Origin: Diphasiastrum complanatum | Lineage: Eukaryota; Streptophyta; Lycopodiopsida; Lycopodiales; Lycopodiaceae | DNA length: 64,000 nt | NCBI GenBank assembly: GCA_029204225.1 | Contig: MU831874.1 | Coordinates: forward strand, 35,088-99,087 | Direction: 5' to 3' | In this document: positions 1-9,870 of the stretch, in pieces | How positions within the stretch are numbered: position 1 is the first letter of the stretch | How the letters are laid out: every line of letters begins with the position of its first letter | Made by a program: the position numbers and the translations under genes | The notes under the pieces: model-generated | The model's input: the letters and a program-made list of their open reading frames with translations, nothing else | Told to the model about the DNA's origin: nothing | The model's database searches: none

Positions 1-25
1 AGCACTACTACTACTAAACATGTGA

Positions 26-2906
26 TTAAGACCTACTCAAGCTGATCAACAGGCACTACCTTTGAATCAACCAGTCTTCCAAAATGAGTACAATGTCATG
101 ATGTTTGCAGGAGTTCATCACGGATTTGAATTGAAAATTTGGCCATCGGGTGAGATGCACTCCAGGAATATCATCGTGGATGACGGTCTGGTGAGTTGAA
201 TGAGTAAAGTTTAAGAAAATAACATGCAATATCGTATGCAGTGTAAAACAAAATGCTACATTATTTTTCTTGTGGTCGGACTTTAGTCTTTGATTAGCTG
301 GAGAAATGAAAATAGATCAAGTGAATTGTAACCCTGTATCCGACCATTAGATTTAGGCTATGCCATCAATTTCATATACTTTATTTGTATCTATCCTTTA
401 CTAAACGATCTAGCAATAGCCTCGTTACCCGCCGGCCCGCTGTGGAAAACACTGGCGATTAGCGAGCTCAGAAAGGTGATTAAGCTCACTTATAAGTTAT
501 GACTGAGGAACTTTTATTGGGATACAAGTGTCCACCTTGAGTTGGTGCTTAGAGAGGATTGCAGGTCTCAACTCCCACACTTCGGACCCTCGACACTGTA
601 TATGAGAGCGTGAGTGTCCTTTGTTTTATCTCTGAATTTTGCGGCCTACATCTTGCTCTCACAGGAAGCCCAGGCTAGCGTAGAGCTCAACCCTGCTTTG
701 AAAATCTAGCTGCTATCCAACAGACATAGCTTCGGAAGAGGTAGAAAATAAAATTTAAATCATGAAAGAATTTAGCAGCCATAGTGCACAGGTGAACAAT
801 AAAATATGACGTCTATTTGAATACTCAAAGCCAATTCAGATCTGAAGCCATTCAATATAATCATGATACATGCACCTCACACATGTCTTCACAGAATGGA
901 GGAGGCATTGAGCCATTTTTTTCCAAGGAAAATCCCTCCCGTTTCATGTCCGTCATCACAGATTAATTTAGAGTCGTCAGCTATATTACTAGAACATTCA
1001 AATTATGGCACTCAGCGAAAGAGCAGAGTCTGAGGTCTGTCAGAACATGAAGGCGTTATTCTATATAAAGTCTGCAGGGCATCTTACGGCCAGTGTGAGA
1101 TCAGGATCCTCTAAACTATGGTGTCACTGTTTGCAAAAGGGATCAATTATCAAACGATTAATCGGGAAAAATTAAGGACATCAGGTGGAGCGTTTTTCGC
1201 TATTTTGGCTGAGCACAGTTTCAGAACAGATAAGTGACACCGTCGTAGATCATGATATCCCAGTCAAACATAGTTGGTCTAGTGCTTTAGCGGTTTAACC
1301 CTATGGGTTGGAAAGCGTTCCAATCTCGATTCTCGCTCCCTCCTCGAAGCGGCTCACAGGTATGGGGCCCTCCTGGCATCCAAATCTATATGATGCTGTC
1401 AGATGAAGATGATATGAATGATGACTAATGTTATATTCGATGCAGGACACAAGTGACAAGAACCTGCCCAATAGCGTTGTCAGCAGAAAACAACACGTGG
1501 CAATTCGCAGGTTAGGTTATTAATCAAGGATTTATTATGAATGCTGCATTTAATACGTTAACAAAAATTCTTGAGGGGAGTTGTACATTTTTTTAGATAT
1601 AGCAGCTAGCTTGCTCGTTGGGTTCTAATTGTCCAAGATGGATAGTAAGGAATTCCCCACTGCTTTTACTTGGCTGCTAAGGGGATATGGATGAATTTTA
1701 ATGTTTATGAATACGTATTCTTTTTTATATTATTACCTTTTGCAAGGTGCAACTTTTAATAAATTTGAGCAGTTCTTTGTGAAAGTTTTTGGTTCCATGC
1801 GATTCTCAGAGCTGTTTACATGTTATCAATTTAACTGGCAGCGGCAAAGTTATAGAACTGTACAATTCTACTACGTGATACCTTATCGCACTGCAAAGTT
1901 CTAAAGAAAATAAGAGACAAATTTATCTAAAGAAAAACAACCATGCTTTTCATTATAGAGCAATCATTTATTTATGCTCTATAGGTGCTATGATCATTTC
2001 AAGACCTAAGTTCAATAGGATCATTCATCTGTATCCTTGAAAGTACCAGCATTAGTTAAACAGTAGGCATGGCCGGTGTTCCCAATGTGAATATGTGTTG
2101 ATTTTCGCATTTTCAAACTGCACGTTGCTGCAGCTTAGTAAGTCCTAGTATGTATGCTAGGAAATTTCTGAAGGTACTTGAAAGTTGCAACCAAGGCGGG
2201 AAGTTTGTGATGAAAGTAATCAGTGGACGAACAAAATACCGCTATGACTAGGACAAATATTAGTGGAATTAATAGAGACACATTATATCATTTCTAACGT
2301 GTAGATCAGGACACATCATTGGAGTTTTTTTTTCTGTCAAATTGTCAATTTCTGTGAAGGAACATACAACAGCTGAAGACCTGTTTTCACTGTGCTAAAT
2401 TGTTTTTTTTTTTTTGAAATGGATACTTCACAAGAACGTAAACTGATGTCCACAAAGAACGTAAATTGGCAAAAGATGTGGGAAACTTAGGATGATATGC
2501 TTCCTGAACTGATGAAGTATTTGAAAAGAACGCAGGCTTTTTCTGCTAGCTTACTGTTGCTGGATTGACATCAGAAAATAACCAATGGATGAATGTGTTC
2601 AAATAAATTGGAATTAGGCCTGTTCTGCTTGATGCCTAAGAAACTATTAAACTGTTAAATTTTGCTAATGTCGTCCTTGCCTTCAGTGACACCTGGCAGG
2701 AGAACCAAGAGAAAGACCAGGTCAACATTCGAGCTGATAAATTGACATCTTCTGCTATTGGTGGATGTGATTCAAATGCACTTCGAATACATTCGATATT
2801 TGATTCCCATGTGGTATTCCAGTACCCTTACACTCTGGATGACATACTTGGAAAACCTTCAAATATCCTTGAAGGAAGAGCAACTTCTCCAAGATTGTAC
2901 ATTTAA
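26..2906 (+). CDS. 3' end of an unidentified spliced gene (three predicted exons)
   Basis: Three open segments join in one frame. Exon a lies within 26-190 (an in-frame TGA at 23-25 bounds it upstream) and ends at a consensus donor GTGAGT (191-196), phase 0. Exon b, 1446-1510, is 65 nt, follows TGCAG and is followed by GT. Exon c, 2687-2906, follows a strong polypyrimidine tract ending CTTCAG and ends in TAA at 2904-2906. Exon b leaves two bases of a codon and exon c supplies the third, so the phases agree at both junctions. The peptide is ordinary in composition, with pieces such as GVHHGFELKIWPSGEMHS in exon a and YPYTLDDILGKPSNILEG in exon c. I do not recognise the family. The gene starts left of the window. 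The splice model is an inference from sequence signals and frame continuity. Confidence 0.5.
1273..1440 (+). repeat. tRNA-derived SINE-like sequence
   Basis: An RNA polymerase III A-box-like motif TGGTCTAGTGC (1275-1285) is followed 32 nt later by a B-box-like motif GTTCCAATC (1317-1325), the order and spacing of a tRNA promoter. No cloverleaf can be drawn with confidence, and a tRNA-unrelated body runs on to about 1430. This is the usual head of a plant tRNA-derived SINE. It sits just upstream of predicted exon b, inside an intron. Ends and target duplication are not clear. Confidence 0.4.
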
Positions 2907-3685
2907 GTTGGCCAAAGCATGGAATCATAGCCATGTTCTTGTATATAAAAAAAAATTCATAAAGTTAGTGATTTGCAAGACGCAAAGAGATTTACCATTT
3001 ACACATGATGAATGTAAGTAACGTTTGTCTTCTTTGAAGGTTGTCAAAAACTTTTTTTATTTCTGAATAATGTCAAAGCTTCTTATGAGATGTATCTTTA
3101 AGCCTGCAGTCCCTGGTAGATGTTGCTTTTTTCACTTCTCACACAAGTGCGTAATATCTCATGAGTATTTTGAGACGCTGCTTGCTTGGTATTTGAAACA
3201 GAAATACACCCAGTGGGCAGCTAAATTGCCGTGTGAAAAACTTAAAATTTTTCTTCAGATGCGTATATGGGCTATTTTGGTTTAAACTTCTCTCATACGT
3301 TAGAAAACCAGTGAACAAAGAGAAGCTTCTCTCAAATTGTTGAAGGTGCTGTGTGACTTTTGAGGCTTTTGCAGGAGAAAAAAAGAAAAAAACAACTTAT
3401 AACTTTTGCACCCATAGCAATTTTTCTGTCCCTGCACAACTCCCCATGAATTCTATGATGCCGCATTTTTCAAGTTTCTACTTCCACCCCAGTGCAACTT
3501 CCCGCAACTTAGGCAATTGTCACAATGTTTGTGACTCTCATATTTTTGCAACTTTATGCTATATGCGATTTTTGGGACCCGAGTTTGCTGTACCTTAAAG
3601 TAGACAATAATAAATATGCGCTGTTGTGCCTAAAATATTCCGAGGGATTATTATAAGAAAAAATCTAAAAATTCAAAAAAGGCTT
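2907..3685. other. No gene seen
   Basis: AT-rich sequence downstream of the spliced gene. Short open frames here have no recognisable composition or motif. AATAAT/AAATA-type signals near 3607-3616 could serve polyadenylation, but nothing fixes the transcript end. Confidence 0.4.
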
Positions 3686-3732
3686 GGACATCGGATTCCG
3701 ACAGAAAATAAATATGTTGGAATCCGATGTCC
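3686..3732. repeat. Perfect 14-bp hairpin with nearby partial copies
   Basis: GGACATCGGATTCC (3686-3699) and its exact reverse complement GGAATCCGATGTCC (3719-3732) enclose a 19-nt loop. Degenerate copies of the arm follow at about 3753-3766 and 3780-3793. It may be the tip of a miniature inverted-repeat element or another DNA hairpin. Confidence 0.7.
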
Positions 3733-4044
3733 CATTTGTATAAAGTGGATGTAGGAATCCGACGGATTTTACAGATGTCAGAATTCGATATCCGTGATTG
3801 TACTCAAGCCATGTGAATTGTTTAGTTTTCTATTACTTTTTATTCTTGTAGAAGATTGTTGGAGATCAGCTTTTTGGTGCTTCTTCTCAACTCTATCAAT
3901 TCCATTTGTTTCATTCCAAGTATGATCATTTTGTTTTGTTATCTGCAACTAAGGCTTCTTTATTTGTAACAATTTTTGTATGCTATGTTCTTTGTAGTGT
4001 ATATTTTGTGTGGTTAGACCTAAGAATAAAACGGAATGGTACAG

Positions 4045-4275
4045 TTCCGTGGAAAATTTCCACGGAATGAGATTTATTTATTTTAAACTGTTTGTTTAAT
4101 GGCTTTTTAGTGTTTTTTTGGGCTTTTTGGACATTTTTTTTGGTAAAAAAAACAATTAAGTTCTGTGGTACAGAACCGTTCTGTACCACGGAACCGTTCC
4201 GTACCTTTTTTATTTATTTATTTTAAACTGTTTGTTTAATGGCTTTTTAGTGTGTTTTTGGGCTTTTTGGACATT
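4045..4275. repeat. Direct 64-bp duplication with two near-perfect palindromes
   Basis: The block 4072-4135 is repeated at 4212-4275 (offset 140 bp) with minimal differences. Two palindromes accompany it: 11-bp arms TTCCGTGGAAA/TTTCCACGGAA around one base at 4045-4067, and 10-bp arms GGTACAGAAC/GTTCTGTACC around one base at 4167-4187. Further TTCCGTGG/GTTCCGTACC variants lie between. The cluster abuts the upstream end of the X1 homology, so it may mark an insertion that cut gene X1. Confidence 0.7.
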
Positions 4276-4278
4276 AGT

Positions 4279-4542
4279 CTTATAATGGCAGTTAAAGCTT
4301 TATCATTTTATTTAGGAGGACATAAATTTGTTAAGACAAATAAGATCATTTTTGTCAAAAGATCTTATGTTTTGAACATTTTAGGCTTTACTGATGGGAA
4401 TGTTCCTTTAAGGAGCTCCCATTATTCGTTGTATTCCACTTATATTGAGCTTAGTGGAAATAAGGATAATGCACATCTATTAGATGCATACGCTAGCAGA
4501 GAATTTCTTCATGACAATACTACCTACTACCATAGAATCTGA
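4279..4542 (+). pseudogene. Gene X, copy 1 (C-terminal fragment), unknown function
   Basis: This is an open fragment of about 87 codons ending in TGA at 4540-4542. Its product is similar to the minus-strand product at 29645-29990: IMAVKALS versus IMAIRALS, KIIFVKR in both, NVPLRSS versus DVPMRSS, and a C-terminal REFLHDNT versus KKFLHDHT. Upstream the similarity stops at the palindrome and direct-repeat cluster, so the 5' part is missing or displaced. It lies tail-to-tail with gene Y copy 1, about 240 bp apart, the same arrangement as at the second locus. I recognise no domain. Confidence 0.55.
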
Positions 4543-4778
4543 TACAAGATCTGATGATGAATAGTTGACACTTTGTATAATACAATCAATACATTTACAT
4601 TGGGTATTGCTCCTCTCTTGTTCAATGAATTTGCAAAGCAATTCTGAACATGTCATGATGATCTTCTACTCAGCAATGATGATCTTCTACTCAACAATCA
4701 TCTAATTTTCTCTTCCTGTATGAACTTGCATGCTTTTCTAAACTTGTTGTATTGTGTGGAATTTGTTATATGTCGAAT

Positions 4779-6844
4779 CTAAACTCTGCGGTAGAACCAC
4801 TGAAACAATTGACAAATGTAGTTTCGTTTTTCATTGGTTCCTCCATATTGTGTATTTCGATGAAATGCTGCTCGTGCTTGCCCGTGTGACTTCTCCATCC
4901 CTTGTGGTGACCATACACTCAAGCTTCCATATGTATTTGCAGTAAATGTTGTATGATCTCTTAGTATGTGCTGCATATGTCAAAATCATAATGTTAGTCT
5001 TATGTTTAGATCTAAATATATATGAAAATTTGAAAGCATTTTGAAAATTTTATACTAACCATGTAATGAGTGATGTGATCTTCTCCCCATGCTTTTGATA
5101 TTGCATTAACAAACTCGACACAAGTCCTTTGGACAGCTTTCTTATCAATATCAGAGTATTTTTTTTCTTAAAATAGCAATCATACTATCAAGCTTTTTCC
5201 ATACATCAACTTTTAGTACTCTGCTTTTGCCATCTTTCTTGAAGTCTTGAGTGGCAGCAATAATATCTGTCTAGACTGAGTGTTGAATATTAGAAGCCCC
5301 TGGAACATTGAGAAATCCTCCATCCATATGGTCCTTGATGATCCTAGGATAAGATGTCCTTGAGAATATCCATGATAATATATCATGATCCTCTTTCAGC
5401 ACCTGTCCAAAGAATTAATCATACTTAGTTTACAATGTATTAATACTATTCAATGAATGTAATGTAATAATGAGGCTAGTTACTTGAAACGCTGCCAACC
5501 ACCATGTATCATTTTTAGACAAGACACTGAATTTGAATTCTTATTGGTTCTCTGTTTGGGATAGAGCACCATTCATGAGAGTTATACTAATCCTTTCCAT
5601 CTTCTGCCCTTTCACAATTTCTGACTCGTCCAACTTAAGTACTATGATTATTTTGCCATTCACCTTTTCATAGGTTATATCATAGAATGTGACGATGTAT
5701 CTCAGCAAGTAATTTAGATCAACAAATAAATTGTTTGATGATTATAGAATATCGATCTTCCATCAGTTTCATACACATCCTCAATATGAAATGGAGTTCC
5801 AGTGATCTTACACATACCTATGTTTAATGTATCCCTCTCTTTCTTCAAGTGGTATGTCCTAGGGATTGGGACTTTTCTAATTTGAACTTGCTTAAAAGCT
5901 TCTCTAATTAGTTTAAATATTGTTGCATATGCTTCCCTACTAATACCTGCAAAATCACAAGCACCCTGAACTATAGTTTTATCTAAAATATTTTGAATGT
6001 CACCATCAAAGACTCTGCTATTTTACACTTTACATTTGAAATCCTATTGTTCATCATAAGACGCTCAGTGGATTTGGAAGTCAATATTGTGCCCAATGAC
6101 ATTCCTAGTGAAGCATTGTCTTTAATATTCCGAGGAGCTACTAATGCAGATCTGCAAAAAAAACAGATGGTTAACAGAATATCACCATAGCTGAAATTAA
6201 ATCCAAATGTAATTGAAAAACCTACAAAATTTAGAATATGCTTACTTGAATGCACGAATCCTTCTATTTCAATAACCTCCTTTTGAAAGTGTTTGAATAT
6301 CCTTGCAACTTTGTCGCTTTCGCTTCTTACTTTCAACCTTCTTCTTTACCAAATCCACATCCTTCAGTAATTGTAAGTTTTCAATATGAATAGACTGTAA
6401 GACTGATTGCAGTTGCTCTAGTTCTGATTTAATATTGATTGCTATCTTCTGTAATGATTCATTATTTTTTTTAAGTTGTTCATTTTCTTCTAACGTCTTT
6501 TGGAGATGACAATCTCTATTCTGACAATAAGAGGATATCCGAATTAACTCACCTTCTAAAAAGTGAACTTTATTTATATAAAGTTGTTTTCCATGGTTTT
6601 GCAATCTTTCACAATATCCTAGTAATCCACTATGCCCATTGCATATCCATGTAACTAAATGAGTTACTGAAGAGAATGTGGGATGTGTCAAAGTGATTGG
6701 ATCTTGTGGATATAATGTTCCATCTGTCCACAAATCCACGTTTTTCTTTCCTTTTGCCCTGTAACGAGAACGATCTTCAGCAGATATTTGAACTCCTTTG
6801 CCTCCTCTTCTCTGCAAAGGTGCCAAATCAACAGGGATATCCAC
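4779..6844 (-). pseudogene. Gene Y, copy 1: spliced, decayed, coiled-coil and transposase-like
   Basis: Reading on the minus strand, a long first exon (about 6844 to 6246) encodes a basic N-terminal part (RRGGKGVQ, DLWTDGTLYP) and then a coiled coil rich in Leu, Glu and Lys. Exon b starts after TTTGCAG at 6151 (SALVAPRNI, later QGACDFAGISREAYATIFKLI). A third segment ends KNDTWWLAAFQ at 5484. Exon d runs 5402-5060 and contains KVDVWKKLDSM and DHITHYM. Exon e runs 4970-4779 and contains SLSVWSPQGMEKS and a C-terminal FQWFYRRV. The introns at 5403-5483 and 4971-5059 have GT/AG ends. A TAG replaces the Trp codon found in copy 2, and at least one frameshift occurs near 6000, so this is a pseudogene. 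The C-terminal H...G(S)LS.W..QGMEKS...R.T..GG pattern recalls, from memory, uncharacterised transposon proteins; family assignment is open. Confidence 0.55.
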
Positions 6845-6899
6845 ATGTAGATGATATCATGTCATCATCAAAAAAATAATAGAGTAATCAGTTGCATCA

Positions 6900-7351
6900 A
6901 AGTACTATGACCAGATTCTATGAAGCAAAACAAAATACTTATCTTTGATTATAGTATATACTATGTACGATCAATCCAATCTCCATGCTTGTATGCTTGA
7001 TTCAAATTTGGAAATGCCGCTCATTTTTTCATTCCAATAGGTAGTTGGCGCTCATATTTCCATTCTCGTGGAAGGAATGCATATGTAAACATTTTGCAAT
7101 TTTTCTTGATTCGAATTTGGGGATGGCGGTCATATTCTAGATCCAGTGCAAATATTGCCCTTTTCGTAACCAATGGAGGAAATATTTTTGAATTTAGTCA
7201 AGTTATACTGCGAACTGTTAACAGTTCTTAACTGTGACTATAGACACTGTGGTTAGATCATTGGGAGTTGGGGAGGCCTTGGGAGTGGTGTGGGCAAGCA
7301 AATAAACAATATTGTTTTATTTATTTTGATATTTTTGTATATCCTACATGG
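6900..7351. other. No gene seen
   Basis: AT-rich spacer between gene Y copy 1 and the repeats before copia element A. It contains two similar stretches carrying TTCGAATTTGG or CAAATTTGGAAATG with CATATT (about 7009-7140), suggesting an old internal duplication, and no coding signal. Confidence 0.35.
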
Positions 7352-7395
7352 CATTCCTTAAAGGGTCTTTTTGATATTGAGAACTCCTCTAATGA
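7352..7395. repeat. Short dispersed repeat shared with 54611-54654
   Basis: Both sites carry a CTTAAAGGGTCTTTTTG block followed about 14 nt later by ACTCCTCTAATGA, in the same order and spacing. The shared segment is about 44 bp and probably belongs to an LTR or other dispersed element family. Confidence 0.6.
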
Positions 7396-7536
7396 GAGTT
7401 TAACCATCTCATGTGCTTACTCATAAAAGAAAAATATTGATATACCTAGACAATTTAGACACAATATAAGCTTATGAGAAAATCGACATAAATCCAACAC
7501 ACTCAGTCCAAGGTTGTTATGATATATCATAGTTGC

Positions 7537-7600
7537 AGCGCGATTCTGAATCGCGATCAGAATTGCGATCCCGATTCGCGATTCGAGATTTTCTCAGAAT
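7537..7600. repeat. Degenerate ATTCGCGAT tandem or palindromic repeat
   Basis: Four to five variants of AATCGCGAT or GATTCGCGAT occur in both orientations within about 60 bp. It is a simple self-complementary repeat with no coding frame. Confidence 0.5.
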
Positions 7601-8377
7601 CATGTAGGATTGATTTTTTTTTTTTTGAAATTTTTTTGTACAATATGGGAATCAGATGAAAGCTCTGATCGAGGGGAATATGATTGTGTAGTTCGCCGAC
7701 TGTTTCAGGTGCAGGATGGTCCCTTTTAGGTGTATTAGTGTGGGCCTAAACTGCGCCCCTAGCTGATGTTTGCATGATGGTCCATGCCTAAACCCTAAAA
7801 AGTAAGGGCATGAAAATTGAAATTTGTGATGTGGACATAGACGGGCGGAACGGAGGTCATAGGAGTCTGTGCAGGCATGTGGAAATGCATTCTAGGCTCA
7901 GACATCACCTCACTCGGTGTTCAACAAGTCATTTTGAGAAAATGGCAAATATACACAAGCATTTGGAATGTGGTATTCAAATCTCGCTAGGCATGCCATA
8001 ACGGCTGAAACTGACGCTGTAGGAACTATTGTGGGCGTGAAGAAAGGTGGTCTAGAGCCAAACTATGCTCAATTTGGTTTAACAATTGCAAAAAATCAAG
8101 CCTACACTTACCAAATATAAAAAATCGGCCATTTTGCTCTCCATGAAGCTCAGACCCACCCAGCACCATGCACACCACTTCTGTATTGCTGAGTAGATGC
8201 CTACCAACTATTCACTTCCGAAGATTGGATGCCCACAGCTCTCAGAAATTTTTTTTGCCTCCTCTACTGTTGGCGCGGTTCTGTCTGCGAGGAGGAGGCC
8301 CGAAAGTTGTCAATCATCATATTGTATAAACTTTATGTTGAGCTAGGTTCTAGTTCTGCAATGTGAGAATCACAAGT

Positions 8378-8600
8378 GGTGCAAAACTCGAACATGGTTC
8401 ACGTTGTGTGCTGTGAGAACCAAAGGTTAAGTACTTATACAACTCGAACTAGGTTCGAGTTGTGTAGTACTACATTCGAAGGTGAGTGTGTGATATGAGT
8501 TGTATACTATAAAATTTCAAGAATGGTAGTGTGTGTCGTACAAATGTTAATTTCACACAATTGATAGTCACCTGAACTCGAACGAAGTTTGAGTTGCAAA
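8378..8600. repeat. Three spaced hairpins of the ACTCGAAC...GTTCGAGT type
   Basis: The best copy is ACAACTCGAAC (8439-8449), three bases, then the exact complement GTTCGAGTTGT (8453-8463). Related but imperfect arms lie near 8384-8407 and 8574-8596. They lie 3' of copia element A on its coding strand, where its 3' LTR would be expected, so they may be LTR regulatory repeats; no LTR boundary could be set. Confidence 0.5.
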
Positions 8601-8649
8601 GTGTTAACAATAGCAAAGCACCTTGGATTAAATCATCAAAAAACTTGTA

Positions 8650-9870
8650 ACTTAACATACACTACAAAATTTGACTCGAGCCAGGTTGGATTTGTGTTGT
8701 GCGACATCCAAAGATCACCAAGAGTGGATGCTTTCAATATTTTTGTGATGTGTCAACTTTTAGTTTTAGATATAAGTAGTGGAGCAAAGTGTGCATGCAA
8801 GACAAGATACATTAGTGATCCGATTAGCTTCATGTATGGTATATGTTCCATCAATTCTCTTTCCTCTTCAGTCTTCGAACAATCTTCATTCGTTAGGATT
8901 GTTCCTACAAGCATTGGAGTATTTTTCATCATCCCAAAACCTTCTAGGATTTTTTTGGGTATATCTGGACTGGTGAAGGTACAACTTTCTTTCGTTAAGT
9001 CTCTGTGAATCTGCAAGCCAAGATAACATCTAGCTTCTCCTAAGTTTGTAATCTCAAAATGTTACGAGATGTTGCACTTCAGTTCAGCAATAAGTTTTTC
9101 AATTTTGCAGAGTATCAGGGTGTTGTCCACATATACAGCTACAATGATGACCTTACCATCTGTAATTCTTACATAAACATTGGAATCAGCTATTAGTGGC
9201 TTGAATCTTAAGGATTTCATGGCATGATCTTTCTTTGTATACCATTGTCGCGATGATTTCTTTAGACCGTAGATACTCTTGTGCATTCTGAATGCATAAG
9301 TAGGAAGTGAATTCGAAATGTAGCTTGGAGGTTGATCCATGTAGACTTCTTCATCTAGATCACCATGTAAGAATGTTGTCTTTTCATCCATGATGTGAAT
9401 CCTGAGATCATAAGTGGCTACATATGCAAACAGTAGACGTAGGGACGAATGTTTTACGATAGGAGAGAAGGTCTCAGCATAGTCGATACTATATTTTTGA
9501 GAAAAACCCTTCGCTACAAGACTGGCTTTGTACTTAGAAACATTTCCATTCGGTCCATACTTCAGCTTGTATACCCACTTGCATTGTACAGTCTTTCGCT
9601 TATCTGGTAATGGCTGCAACATCCATACCCCATTCTTCTTTATGGATTCCATTTCTTCATTCATGGCTTGGATCCATCTGTCCTTGTTTGGGCATTCAAT
9701 TGCTTCTTTGAATGTTTGTGGTTCTCCACTCAATCCACAAAACTCTTCAAATGTAGAAGCTGAGCTACCTAGCACAAACCTTGCTGGTGCTCTTTGTTCT
9801 CTTGTTGATCTTCTGAGAGATCCTTGTGGTACTGCAATGTTCTTGTCTTTATATGTTCTGCTAGTCTAGA
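8650..9870 (-). pseudogene. Copia A reverse transcriptase / start of RNase H region
   Basis: The RVT_2-type reverse transcriptase fragment on the minus strand contains CKWVYKLKYGPNG, YKASLVAKGFSQ, DYAETFSP and SIYGLKKSSRQW. The catalytic YVDD box reads YVDN, losing the second Asp needed for polymerisation. A frame change near 9030 leads into a segment with MEHIPYMKLIGSLMYL, the expected continuation towards RNase H, which then decays before about 8650. A second frame overlap near 9769-9775 separates it from the post-integrase linker. It is non-functional by the catalytic-site loss and frameshifts. Confidence 0.85.

Noticed and set aside
535-620. B-box-like string GGTCTCAACTCC near 564 as a second SINE or tRNA gene
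   Set aside because: No A box at tRNA spacing and no cloverleaf; a single B-box-like match is expected by chance.
660-709. Possible exon after TCACAG at 664 ending in a stop (EAQASVELNPALKI)
   Set aside because: Using it would truncate the gene, while the exons at 1446 and 2687 preserve the phase without it. Too short to support alone.
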